A stretch of DNA of 11,762 nt from DATJXG01 sp035500455 (GTDB lineage Bacteria; Acidobacteriota; Terriglobia; Terriglobales; Acidobacteriaceae). The stretch covers positions 1 through 11,762 of the forward strand of contig DATJXG010000385.1 of assembly GCA_035500455.1 (NCBI GenBank), given 5' to 3'. A model generated the notes under the pieces. The model saw nothing but the letters and a program-made list of their open reading frames with translations. It did not search any database and was not told where the DNA came from. Positions 1 to 7,759 of this stretch are shown one piece after another. The number at the start of each line of letters is the position of its first letter. The first letter of the stretch is position 1. A program made the position numbers and the translations under genes.

Positions 1-663
1 GGCATACACCTGCCCGAGTTCCAGGTGAACATTCGGTGTATCGGGCCGCAGGCGCAGTGCCTGCTGATACTCCTTCTCTGCCTGCGGCATTTGCCGCAGC
101 ACGAAATAATTCTCGGCCATGGCCTGATGGGCGCGCGCTGAATCCGGATAAGCCGCCAGCAGCGTATCGATGGATTGCTTCGACAACAATCCGCTGGCCC
201 GGCCCAGGTAGTAAAGCAGATCAGGATCGTTCGGCCGTTTTTCCAGCGCCGCCTGCAGGTTCACGATCGCCTGGGAAAATTGCCCGGTCTGGACTTGCGC
301 GATTCCCAGCGCGGCCTGTTCGTGCGCCCGCTCCAGGTGCGGAATCGCCTCCGCCGCCGACCCTTCGGCCAGCAGCGCATATCCCAGCAGCTGGTGGGCC
401 GGCGCCAGACTCGCATCCAGCTCCAATGCATGTTTCAGCGGCACCACCGCTGAAACATAGTCGTGCTTCTCGATATAAATCTGCCCCAGGTTGACGAAAC
501 CCGCGGCATACGTGGGCTCCAGTTCGGTGACCTTGCGGAATTCCGCCGCCGCGGCATCGAAGTGTTGCTGCTTTTCCGCCTCGCGCCCCGCCTGAAAATG
601 CTGTAATGCCTCAGGCGAGAGCGCCTGCCACGCCAGCCATAGTGTAAGGAGGGTTCGAATCAC
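1..663 (-). CDS. TPR-repeat protein, partial (C-terminus off the window)
   Basis: This frame is open without a stop from a GTG at 663 to the window edge, giving 221 codons. The GTG overlaps the TGA of the upstream CRTAC1 gene (GTGA, shared bases 661-662), the usual arrangement for translational coupling, and this decides the start. Residues 2-15 are hydrophobic (IRTLLTLWLAWQAL), consistent with a short signal peptide or membrane anchor, so the protein is probably exported. The rest is tetratricopeptide-like helical pairs, with the clearest units at about residues 35-64, 68-98, 129-156 and from about 180 to the edge. Repeat signatures include AEFRKVTELEPTYAAGF, PLKHALELD and YQQALRLRPD. TPR domains are protein-protein scaffolds and no enzymatic motif is visible. 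Pairing of CRTAC1 proteins with TPR proteins is common in Acidobacteria; a joint role in an envelope complex is inference. Confidence 0.85.
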   Translation of the reverse strand, partial: MIRTLLTLWLAWQALSPEALQHFQAGREAEKQQHFDAAAAEFRKVTELEPTYAAGFVNLGQIYIEKHDYVSAVVPLKHALELDASLAPAHQLLGYALLAEGSAAEAIPHLERAHEQAALGIAQVQTGQFSQAIVNLQAALEKRPNDPDLLYYLGRASGLLSKQSIDTLLAAYPDSARAHQAMAENYFVLRQMPQAEKEYQQALRLRPDTPNVHLELGQVYA

Positions 664-2294
664 GGATGCTCCGGCTCTCGCACTTCGAGAAATTGATCGG
701 CAGGCACGTCATTGAGTGTCTGGCAGGTTCCCGAGGGCCAGGCAATCTCCACCTTCGCGGTCTTCGCATTCCCCAGGCCGAAGTGCAACCGCTTATCATT
801 CGCCGATTCGTAACTCCCGGCCGAGGTCGCGAAGCGCGTTTGCCCGTTCACCTGCACCCGCGCCCCAAAGCCGTCACGATTGCTGCGCGTTCCCCGCAGC
901 GTAATCGTCAGCCAGTGCGCGCTGCCGCCCTGGTTCATGAACACCTGCGGTTTCTGCCCGAGCGCGGTGGTCACCACATCCATCCAGCCGTCGTTGTTTA
1001 GATCGCCAAAAGCCGCGCCCCGTCCGGCAACCGGCGTGTCGGTGCCGGCATCGGCCGGCTCGAACCGCCCATTGTGGTTCATTGCCAGCAGAGGCGGCTC
1101 CAAATAGCGGAGCGAGGGATCGATCTTCTCCACATTGTCCAACACATGCCCCTGGGTGATGAACAAATCTTTCTGCCCGTCGTTGTCGAAATCTTCCAGG
1201 CCAACTCCCCATCCCGCGGTGACGCGGGAAAGCATGGCAATGCCCGCCTGCCTCCCCTGGTCGCTGAAGGTTCCGTTGCCTTCGTTGCGGAACACTCCGT
1301 AAGTTTGATGCGGCAGCGTGGTCACAACCGCATCCGGACGCCCATCGTTGTCGTAGTCCTGAAACACTACTCCCATGCCGGAGAGCGGCCCGCCGTCGAT
1401 AAACAAGCCAGCCCCGGCATCCAGGCCAACTTCGGTGAATGTGCCGTTGCGGTTGTTGTGCCACAGGTATTGCTGCATGCCGTCGTTGGCGACGTAAATA
1501 TCGGTATAGCCGTCGCCATCGTAGTCGGCAAAGGCCACTCCCAGTGCATGTCCCTGCTTCGAAGCGATCCCGGAGCGCTGGCTCACGTCTTCAAAGGTCC
1601 CATCGCCGCGGTTATGGTACAGAATGCTGGTGGTACGGGGAAATTCCCCCGGTGGACAATAAGTGTGGAAGGCCCCGCCGCAATCCTTGCTGTGCTGGGT
1701 GTCCCACTCCATGTAGCGGGTTACAAACAGGTCTAACTTGCCGTCGTTATCGTAGTCGAAAAATCCCGCCGAAACCGACCATCCTCCACCGGCGACCCCA
1801 GCCTTGGCTGTAACATCTGTGAAGGTGCCGTCTCCGTTGTTATGGTAGAGGATGTTTTTCCCGTAGCTGGTCACATATAAGTCAGGATAGCCGTCGTTGT
1901 CATAGTCGCCTACCGCAACCCCCATCCCGTAGTTGCCATCGCCGGCATTGGCCAGGCCGGCTTGCTGGGTAACATCGGTGAAGCTGCCGTCCTTATTCTG
2001 ACGATAAAGCCGGTTCCAGTAGCGAGGGTCGTGGCGGTCGAAATTGTCGGGAACTCCCATCGGACTGGGAATGTGCCCTCCGTTCACCAGGAGAATATCC
2101 AGCAGGCCGTCATTGTTATAGTCGAGCAGCGCCACGCCTCCGGGCATGGTCTCGATAAGGTATTTCTGCGGAGTGGGAGAATTCTGCAGGACGAAATTGA
2201 TGCCGCGCGGCTGCTGAACCCGGAACATCGGGGCAGTCGCCGCCATAGCTGCCAGAAGAACTGGAATGCAGGCCGCGACTAGCAGTCTTTTCAC
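660..2294 (-). CDS. CRTAC1-family secreted protein (FG-GAP/VCBS repeats + ASPIC/UnbV domain)
   Basis: The product is 544 residues from the GTG at 2294. That start puts a basic pair and hydrophobic stretch (KRLLVAACIPVLLAAMAATA, residues 2-21) at the N-terminus as a signal peptide. The frame stays open to a GTG at 2369, but that start has no ribosome site, would put 25 polar residues before the signal sequence, and lies almost at the predicted transcription start. Seven calcium-loop-like repeats of the form D-x-[DN]-x-DG occur at about residues 58, 130, 180, 257, 313, 368 and 431 (DYNNDG, DYDNDG, DYDNDG, DYDGDG, DYDNDG, DFDNDG, DLNNDG). Each precedes a short hydrophobic strand, as in FG-GAP/VCBS beta-propeller blades. 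An ASPIC/UnbV domain follows at about 460-540 (HWLTITLRGT, GFGARVQV, NDKRLHFGLG). Members are extracytoplasmic and of uncertain function, with adhesion or binding suggested. The gene is transcribed away from the Oar-like receptor and coupled to the TPR gene. Confidence 0.88.
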   Translation of the reverse strand: MKRLLVAACIPVLLAAMAATAPMFRVQQPRGINFVLQNSPTPQKYLIETMPGGVALLDYNNDGLLDILLVNGGHIPSPMGVPDNFDRHDPRYWNRLYRQNKDGSFTDVTQQAGLANAGDGNYGMGVAVGDYDNDGYPDLYVTSYGKNILYHNNGDGTFTDVTAKAGVAGGGWSVSAGFFDYDNDGKLDLFVTRYMEWDTQHSKDCGGAFHTYCPPGEFPRTTSILYHNRGDGTFEDVSQRSGIASKQGHALGVAFADYDGDGYTDIYVANDGMQQYLWHNNRNGTFTEVGLDAGAGLFIDGGPLSGMGVVFQDYDNDGRPDAVVTTLPHQTYGVFRNEGNGTFSDQGRQAGIAMLSRVTAGWGVGLEDFDNDGQKDLFITQGHVLDNVEKIDPSLRYLEPPLLAMNHNGRFEPADAGTDTPVAGRGAAFGDLNNDGWMDVVTTALGQKPQVFMNQGGSAHWLTITLRGTRSNRDGFGARVQVNGQTRFATSAGSYESANDKRLHFGLGNAKTAKVEIAWPSGTCQTLNDVPADQFLEVREPEHP

Positions 2295-2373
2295 CAAGCG
2301 CTCTGGGAACCGAAACTGACTCTGCCTAGCATAATAGCGCCCGCCTGAGCCTGCGCCAGCCAAGTCCACAAGA

Positions 2374-2403
2374 ATTATTAGATTTTTGCACCGAATTCGT
2401 CAG
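2374..2403 (-). promoter_or_regulatory. Candidate promoter for the CRTAC1-TPR operon
   Basis: Read on the minus strand, CTGACG (2403-2398; 4 of 6 to TTGACA) is followed after 18 bases by AATAAT (2379-2374; 5 of 6 to TATAAT). Transcription would begin near 2367, inside the longest open frame, which supports the internal GTG at 2294 as the true start. This is visual consensus matching only, and Acidobacteria promoters are poorly characterised. Confidence 0.3.
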
Positions 2404-2457
2404 ATGCCGATACAACCCCTGCGGACCTCATCACAAAACTTTACGAATGCCAAAAAG

Positions 2458-2473
2458 TAAACGATTACGTTAA
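2458..2473. promoter_or_regulatory. Imperfect dyad, candidate operator between divergent promoters
   Basis: AACG (2460-2463) and CGTT (2468-2471) are inverted around ATTA, with a further T/A pair at 2458/2473. The dyad lies between the candidate minus-strand promoter and the TTGACA of the plus-strand receptor gene, where a shared regulator could act on both. It is short and in an AT-rich stretch, so chance is a serious alternative. No regulator gene is adjacent. Confidence 0.2.
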
Positions 2474-2494
2474 ATAGAATATTTTCCAATTTGC

Positions 2495-2521
2495 TTGACA
2501 ACATAAATTGCCATGTTTCAT
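2495..2521 (+). promoter_or_regulatory. Candidate promoter for the Oar-like receptor gene
   Basis: A perfect TTGACA lies at 2495-2500, followed at 15 bases by a weak TTTCAT (2516-2521); CATTCT (2519-2524) at 18 bases is an equally weak alternative. The start codon at 2557 is preceded by a G-rich ribosome site (GGGGG at 2545-2549) at 7 bases. The -35 match is good, the -10 is not. Confidence 0.3.
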
Positions 2522-2556
2522 TCTGACGGCGTTTTTCCAACCGTGGGGGTTGAACT

Positions 2557-5500
2557 ATGCTTCGTCGCTGTGTTGCCACTGTGGTTTTGTGTCTTCTGTA
2601 CGCCTGTTTCTCTTCGCTATCTTTCGCCCAAACCACGTACGGTTCGGTTTCAGGTTCCGTGACTGATTCCACCGGTGCCGCCGTCGCCGAGGCGCAAGTG
2701 ACTTTGACCAACATCGGCACAGCGGAAAAGCGCACCCAAAGCACCGGCGGCGACGGACTCTACTCCTTTGTCAATTTGATTCCCGGCGAATATCGAATTG
2801 ACGTGGAGAAGCAGGGCTTCAAGCACTTCACCCGCGCGAATGTATTGGTGCAGGTCAACCAGGCCAGCAAGATTGACGCCGTGCTGGCCGTTGGCCAGGT
2901 CACCGAGACCGTCGAGGTTTCCTCCGAGATACCATTACTCCAGCCAGAAACCTCCTCGCTGGGTACTGTGGTCGATACTCGCGCCGCCACCGAGCTTCCG
3001 TTGAACGGGCGCAACATCTTCAACCTCACGACGATTACTCCCTCGGTCGTTCCCCAGGGGAATACTATGGGCACGGTAGTCGGCAAGAACCCATTCGACT
3101 TCGCCAACTATCAGATCGGCGGCTCCTTCGCCAACGAGGGAGCTATGTACCTGGATGGTCAACCCCTGAACATCGGTTACATCAACTTACCTTTTATCGT
3201 GCCCACGCAGGATTCAGTCAACGAGTTTAAGGTCCTGGACAATAACCTCGGGCCGGAGTGGGGCAAGTTTGCCGGCGGCGTCATCAACATCAGCACCAAG
3301 TCGGGCACCAATACCTGGCACGGCTCGGGCTACGAATACCTGCGCAACAAGGTTTTCAACGCCAACGAATTTTTCAACAAGAACAGCGAAATCGCGAACG
3401 GCGCCACGAACGAACCGCCACCGTTTACGCAGAACCAGTTCGGGGCCACAATCGGCGGCGCGATTATCAAGAACAAGACGTTCGTCTTTGGGAGCTATGA
3501 AGGCTTCAGGTTGCGCACTGGAACGCCGTTTAACACCACCGTGCCTACAGCAGCTGAGCGGACTGGGGATTTCTCGGATCTTTGCTCCTCAGGATTCAAC
3601 ACGCCCGATCCCAACGACCCGGGTGCCATGATCTGTTCCGATCACGTTGTCAACTCATCCGGCAACACGGTCTTTGTCCACCAGCTTTACAATCCGATCG
3701 CCTTCACCAACGGCCCCAACGGCCTCAGCGGACAAAACCCAACCAGCTTCCGCGTGCCTTTTGCGAACAACGACATCTCGGGGAATAATCCGTTCACCGG
3801 GCAGCCCTGGATCAATCCGACTTCCGCGTATCTGTTGGGCTCGCTGATCCCCGATCCCACCACCTCGGGAACCGTCCTCAACTTCCTCAAGGATGCCAGC
3901 ACCGGCGGCGATACCGATGAGTATGTAGCTCGCGTGGACCAGACCATCACCAGCAGGCAAACGATCTTTGGCCGCTTCAGTTATTTCAAGCTGCTGAGTC
4001 TGGCGCAGGATCCGTTCGGCACCGGTCTCTGTAAAGACCGTTGCGCGGAAAACACCCGCAGCAAAAGTTTGGCCATCGGCTACAACTACGCCATCAGTCC
4101 GACGACAATCGCGAATGTGAATGCCAGCATCAGCCGCTTCCACTACCTGCGCGCACCCATCAATGACAACTTCGATATGTCGCAGGAGGGCTGGCCAAAC
4201 GACTACAACGCCCTGGTGCCGGACATTGAGCGCACGCCGCTGACCCCATGTTTCGGCCAGAATGACAGCCTGGTTACCTGTAGCCAGGGGCAAAGCGCGA
4301 TTAACGATCTCAACACTCAATTCAATATTTCTCCGCAAGTCACGATGATCCGCGGCCGTCATTCCTTCGTGTGGGGCGGCCAGCTTGAGGAGGGCTACGA
4401 TAACTATCTGCAGACCAACACTGGCGGCGGCCTGATTTCGTTCGGCGGTTCGTGGACCTCCGCCACCCCGGGCGTTGCCGGTTCCGGGAATGTCCAGGGC
4501 GCCAACGCCGGCAACGGCGAGGATTTTGCCGACTTCCTGCTGGGCTATGGCAACGGCCAGGGCGCGGCGTTCGGCAACCAGACCACCGGGTCGCTGGTCA
4601 TCTCCGGTCCCATCTCAGGAAAGCAAACTTATCGCGCCTTGTATTTCGGCGACACTTGGCACCTGACCAGCAAGCTCACCCTAAATCTTGGCCTGCGCTA
4701 CGAGCTGCAAGGGCCCTGGTCCGAACGTTATGACAAGATGACGTACTTCAACCCCAGCGTCGCCAACAGTTCCGTCACCGGGTGTGCTGGCACTGCCGGC
4801 AGTTCCTGCCCGGGCGATCTCTTCCTGGTTAATACCGGCGTAAACGACACCCGCAACAACCTGCCGCTCTCCAAGAAAGAGATTCTGCCCCGCGTTGGCT
4901 TTGCCTACGCTCTCGATTCCAAAACCGTGATCCGCGGCGGATACGGCATCTTCTTCATCCCGAACTATGTTTCATTCGGCACCAATCCCTATGTTGACCC
5001 CGTCAGTAGCGCCACCTCGAATTTCTTCTCGAGTAACGACGGCGGGGCAACTCCGGCGGCGACCCTCAATCAGAACACCTGCTCGTGGGGGGGGAACAAC
5101 AACCTTACCTGTCTGGGGCAGGGGCCTTTCAATCAGGGACAGGGTGGCGTGGGTGCGAGCGACATTACCGCCGTACCCGGGCGGAATCCTCAGCCCAATG
5201 TTTCGCAGTACATCCTGAACCAAAGCAACTTTTCCGCTACCGGCTACACCGTGCAGAAGTACGGATATGTGGAGCAGTACAACTTCGATATCCAACGCGA
5301 ATTGCCCGGGGGATTCTTCGCTGATGTCGCCTACGCTGGATCGCATGGCGTGCATCTTGAGCAATTCAACACCAACGTGAATCAGATTCCGGACAGCTTC
5401 ATTTCGCAAGCTGCGCAACAATACGCCGCGGGTCAGACTGTGGCTATTGGCCAGCCCGTTGCCGGCCCGTATCCCTTCAGCCAGAGTCTGCCGGGCAACC

Positions 5501-6405
5501 TGGGGCCAGGAGTTCTGCTTCAGGGCCAGCTGGATCGGCCTTTTCCACAGTATGCAGGTCTGAACCTGAACGGCTACGGCTGCTGCAGCAGCAGCTATAA
5601 CGCCCTGCAGGCCACGGTGAAGAAACGCTTCCAGGGCGGCGGCACGGTACTTGTTGCCTATACCAACGCCAAGCTGCTCTCCAACACCGATACCCTCACT
5701 TCCTGGTTGGAAGGCGGCACCACCGGCGGCGTGGGTGGCGTTCAGGATTGGAATAACATCAACGGACGTGAGAACAACGGCGAATACTCCCTCTCCTCGC
5801 AGGACGTTTCCCAGCGCCTGGTCATCAGCTACGTGCTTGATCTTCCCTTCGGCCACGGCAAGAAATTCTTGTCTAGCGCTCATGGAGCCGGTGGCGTGCT
5901 CGTCTCCGGCTGGGGCTTGGACGGCGTGACCACTTTCCAACGCGGCTTCCCCATGAAGCTCACTTACGGTAGCGGGAACGACATGACGAACGCCAACCTT
6001 GGCATTGGAACGCTCAGGCCTGATGTCGTGGCGGGCTGCGACAAATCAGTCTCCGGCAGCGCGGTAAGCCGGGTGACCCAGTGGTTCAATACCTCCTGCT
6101 TCACCGCCCCCAGCGGTCTCAACGGGGCCGGGGTCCAGAATAACCCGTGGACCTTCGGCAACGAGCCTCGCGTGGACGCCACTATCCGCCAGCAGGGCGT
6201 CAACAACTTCGACTTCGCCGTGTTCAAGAAGACGACAATCTATGAACGCGCTGCAGTGGAATTCCGCGCCGAGTTTTTCAATCTCTTTAACCATCCGCAA
6301 TTCGGGCCGCCCAACGGAACCGAGAGCAGCGCCACTTTCGGACAGGTGACCAACACCGTAAACCTGCCGCGCCTGGTGCAGTTCGGCTTGAAGTTCGAGT
6401 TCTGA
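2557..6405 (+). CDS. Oar-like TonB-dependent outer-membrane receptor with carboxypeptidase-regulatory-like domain
   Basis: The 1282-residue product is the size of acidobacterial Oar-like/TonB-dependent transporter proteins. Residues 1-25 are a signal peptide ending SLSFAQ. Residues 27-115 match the carboxypeptidase-regulatory-like beta-sandwich (GSVSGSVTDSTGAAVAEAQV, then the GLYSF..L.PGEYRI.VEKQGF pattern). A plug-like region follows: ELPLNGRN at about 146-153, a YLDG motif near 198-201 and GGVINISTKSGTN at about 240-252. The remainder is a large beta-barrel with alternating strands and long polar loops, ending in the family-typical C-terminus: FRAEFFNLFNHPQFGPPN, then LPRLVQFGLKFEF with a terminal Phe for outer-membrane insertion. 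Family members import or bind large substrates such as glycans or peptides, powered by TonB/ExbBD; the substrate here is unknown. No canonical TonB box is obvious. The ATG at 2557 has a G-rich ribosome site and starts directly at the signal peptide. The gene is single, ending at a strong terminator. Confidence 0.93.
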   Translation: MLRRCVATVVLCLLYACFSSLSFAQTTYGSVSGSVTDSTGAAVAEAQVTLTNIGTAEKRTQSTGGDGLYSFVNLIPGEYRIDVEKQGFKHFTRANVLVQVNQASKIDAVLAVGQVTETVEVSSEIPLLQPETSSLGTVVDTRAATELPLNGRNIFNLTTITPSVVPQGNTMGTVVGKNPFDFANYQIGGSFANEGAMYLDGQPLNIGYINLPFIVPTQDSVNEFKVLDNNLGPEWGKFAGGVINISTKSGTNTWHGSGYEYLRNKVFNANEFFNKNSEIANGATNEPPPFTQNQFGATIGGAIIKNKTFVFGSYEGFRLRTGTPFNTTVPTAAERTGDFSDLCSSGFNTPDPNDPGAMICSDHVVNSSGNTVFVHQLYNPIAFTNGPNGLSGQNPTSFRVPFANNDISGNNPFTGQPWINPTSAYLLGSLIPDPTTSGTVLNFLKDASTGGDTDEYVARVDQTITSRQTIFGRFSYFKLLSLAQDPFGTGLCKDRCAENTRSKSLAIGYNYAISPTTIANVNASISRFHYLRAPINDNFDMSQEGWPNDYNALVPDIERTPLTPCFGQNDSLVTCSQGQSAINDLNTQFNISPQVTMIRGRHSFVWGGQLEEGYDNYLQTNTGGGLISFGGSWTSATPGVAGSGNVQGANAGNGEDFADFLLGYGNGQGAAFGNQTTGSLVISGPISGKQTYRALYFGDTWHLTSKLTLNLGLRYELQGPWSERYDKMTYFNPSVANSSVTGCAGTAGSSCPGDLFLVNTGVNDTRNNLPLSKKEILPRVGFAYALDSKTVIRGGYGIFFIPNYVSFGTNPYVDPVSSATSNFFSSNDGGATPAATLNQNTCSWGGNNNLTCLGQGPFNQGQGGVGASDITAVPGRNPQPNVSQYILNQSNFSATGYTVQKYGYVEQYNFDIQRELPGGFFADVAYAGSHGVHLEQFNTNVNQIPDSFISQAAQQYAAGQTVAIGQPVAGPYPFSQSLPGNLGPGVLLQGQLDRPFPQYAGLNLNGYGCCSSSYNALQATVKKRFQGGGTVLVAYTNAKLLSNTDTLTSWLEGGTTGGVGGVQDWNNINGRENNGEYSLSSQDVSQRLVISYVLDLPFGHGKKFLSSAHGAGGVLVSGWGLDGVTTFQRGFPMKLTYGSGNDMTNANLGIGTLRPDVVAGCDKSVSGSAVSRVTQWFNTSCFTAPSGLNGAGVQNNPWTFGNEPRVDATIRQQGVNNFDFAVFKKTTIYERAAVEFRAEFFNLFNHPQFGPPNGTESSATFGQVTNTVNLPRLVQFGLKFEF

Positions 6406-6424
6406 GCGAGCGCCTGCAGGATTT

Positions 6425-6459
6425 TCCGGACCAGGCCGCAAGCCTGGTCCGGATTTTTA
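6425..6459 (+). terminator. Intrinsic terminator of the receptor gene
   Basis: A perfect 12-base-pair stem is formed by TCCGGACCAGGC (6425-6436) and GCCTGGTCCGGA (6442-6453), with a 5-base loop CGCAA and a following T-tract (6454-6458). It begins 20 bases after the receptor stop. There is no A-tract on the opposite side equivalent to a minus-strand T-run, so it works mainly for the plus strand. Confidence 0.93.
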
Positions 6460-6543
6460 TTTCAGGGATCCGATGCCGCCGGAATCGATGAACGCACCAA
6501 TCGATCGCCCCGGCTCTGCCCCCGCCGCGATCCGCAGCCCTGC

Positions 6544-6552
6544 TGCTATAAT
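6544..6552 (+). promoter_or_regulatory. Extended -10 promoter of the two-component operon
   Basis: TGCTATAAT at 6544-6552 is a perfect extended -10 (TGn plus TATAAT). No TTGACA-like hexamer lies at the normal distance (6524-6529 is GCCGCG), as is usual for extended -10 promoters. Transcription would start near 6559, about 37 bases before the kinase ATG and just past the receptor terminator, so the two-component genes appear to be independently transcribed. Confidence 0.5.
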
Positions 6553-6595
6553 CCACCCGCCTTAAGTCGGGGATAGCTGCAACCACACTGCCGCA

Positions 6596-7759
6596 ATGGA
6601 GTCCTCCCGGAGCAGATCGTCCGACAGCGCCCGAGAATCCTGGGTGCGCAGCTATGCCATCTCCGTGATCATGGTTGCTCTGGCGCTGGCTGTCACTCTC
6701 CTCGTGCAGCGCGCCTTTCCTTATCCTTTTCTGTTTCTCTTTTTCGCGGCGGTGATGGTCAGCGCCTGGCTCGGCGGCACCGGCCCGGGAATGTTCTCCG
6801 TGTTGCTCTCCACCCTGCTGGTGGAATACTTCCTGGTGCCACCGCTGCACTCCTTCAGGGTCAATACCGCCGCGGAGATGTATTTCGCCGCCTTCGTCAT
6901 TTGCGCCGCGGTGGCCAGTTGGGTGAGTTCCTCCAAGAAAAGAACCGAGCGGGACCTCCGCGAAACCCGCGACCAGCTGGAGATCCGGGTTTCAGAGCGC
7001 ACCGAGGCCCTGATGAAAACCCAGGCCGAACTGGCCCATCTTGCCCGCGTGTTGAGCATGGGAGAACTGACCGCCTCCATCGCCCACGAAATCAGCCAGC
7101 CACTTACTGCCGTGGTCACCCACGGCCACGCTTCGCTGGAGTGGCTCTCCGCCAATCCGCCGAATATCGAAAAAGCTCGCCAGACCACGGAGAGCATCAT
7201 TCGCGACGGCACTCAGGCCGGCGCCATTCTCAGCCGCATTCGCGCCCTCTTCCAGAAAGAAGCCCCGGCCAAGAGCTGGATGGATATAAATGAAGTCATC
7301 GAGGAACTCACCGGCTTTGTCCGCAACGAAGCCATTCGCCGGCGGATTACGGTTCACACCGAGCTGGCTTCCACTTTGCCCAAAGTTAAGGCCGACCGCG
7401 TACAGCTCCAGCAGGTGGTGCTGAACCTGGTCATGAACGGTATGGATGCCATGGCCGCCGAAACCGGCCGGCGAAAGGAATTGCTGATTCGCTCCCTGCA
7501 GGAAAACTCGCGGGAGATTCTGGTGCAGATCGAGGACTGCGGCCCCGGTCTTCCCGACAACGCCGACCGGATTTTCGATCCTTTCTATACCACCAAGCCC
7601 CACGGCATCGGCATGGGACTCTCCATCAGCCGTTCCATCGTGGAGTCTCATGAAGGCCGCCTGTGGGCTAGCCCGCGCCCATCCGGCGGTGCTATCTTCC
7701 AGTTTACGGTTCCGATCCCGTCGCGAGACTCCGATGCCCGACCCGGCTCAGACTCCTGA
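6596..7759 (+). CDS. Membrane sensor histidine kinase (DUF4118-like membrane region, FixL/TodS-type kinase core)
   Basis: The 387-residue protein has four predicted membrane segments at about 19-38, 44-60, 65-82 and 93-111, closely packed with short loops as in the DUF4118 region of KdpD-like kinases. A coiled-coil-like linker follows (about 113-148, ERDLRETRDQLEIRVSERTE). The HisKA domain carries the phospho-acceptor His164 in SIAHEISQPLTAVV. The HATPase domain has an N-box (NLVMNGMD, 277-284), G1 (DCGPGLP, 314-320), F-box (FDPFYTTK, 327-334) and G2 (GIGMGLSI, 337-344), so it should be active. No PAS, GAF or HAMP domain is visible, so any signal is probably sensed in the membrane or by a partner. 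It should phosphorylate the overlapping response regulator. The ATG at 6596 lacks a good ribosome site. The start is uncertain, but all the domains listed are in the frame downstream. Confidence 0.9.
   Translation: MESSRSRSSDSARESWVRSYAISVIMVALALAVTLLVQRAFPYPFLFLFFAAVMVSAWLGGTGPGMFSVLLSTLLVEYFLVPPLHSFRVNTAAEMYFAAFVICAAVASWVSSSKKRTERDLRETRDQLEIRVSERTEALMKTQAELAHLARVLSMGELTASIAHEISQPLTAVVTHGHASLEWLSANPPNIEKARQTTESIIRDGTQAGAILSRIRALFQKEAPAKSWMDINEVIEELTGFVRNEAIRRRITVHTELASTLPKVKADRVQLQQVVLNLVMNGMDAMAAETGRRKELLIRSLQENSREILVQIEDCGPGLPDNADRIFDPFYTTKPHGIGMGLSISRSIVESHEGRLWASPRPSGGAIFQFTVPIPSRDSDARPGSDS

Noticed and set aside
175..453. Plus-strand open frames across the TPR gene (36-494 and 175-453).
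   Set aside because: Their translations are Pro/Arg/Gln-rich without domain character, while the minus frame gives uninterrupted TPR repeats.
4972..5940. Long minus-strand open frame of 322 codons opposite the receptor gene.
   Set aside because: It is the antisense shadow of strongly supported receptor coding sequence, with no ribosome site and no recognisable domain. The same applies to minus-strand frames 3655-4362 and 10202-11017.
6480..6506. Repeated ATCGAT palindromes near 6484 and 6500.
   Set aside because: Only six bases each, in a short spacer, with no other symmetry; probably chance.
7650..7733. N-terminal extension of the response regulator from ATG 7650.
   Set aside because: The 28 residues are the kinase's G2/C-terminal coding DNA read in another frame, are Arg/Ser-rich, and precede a complete receiver domain.
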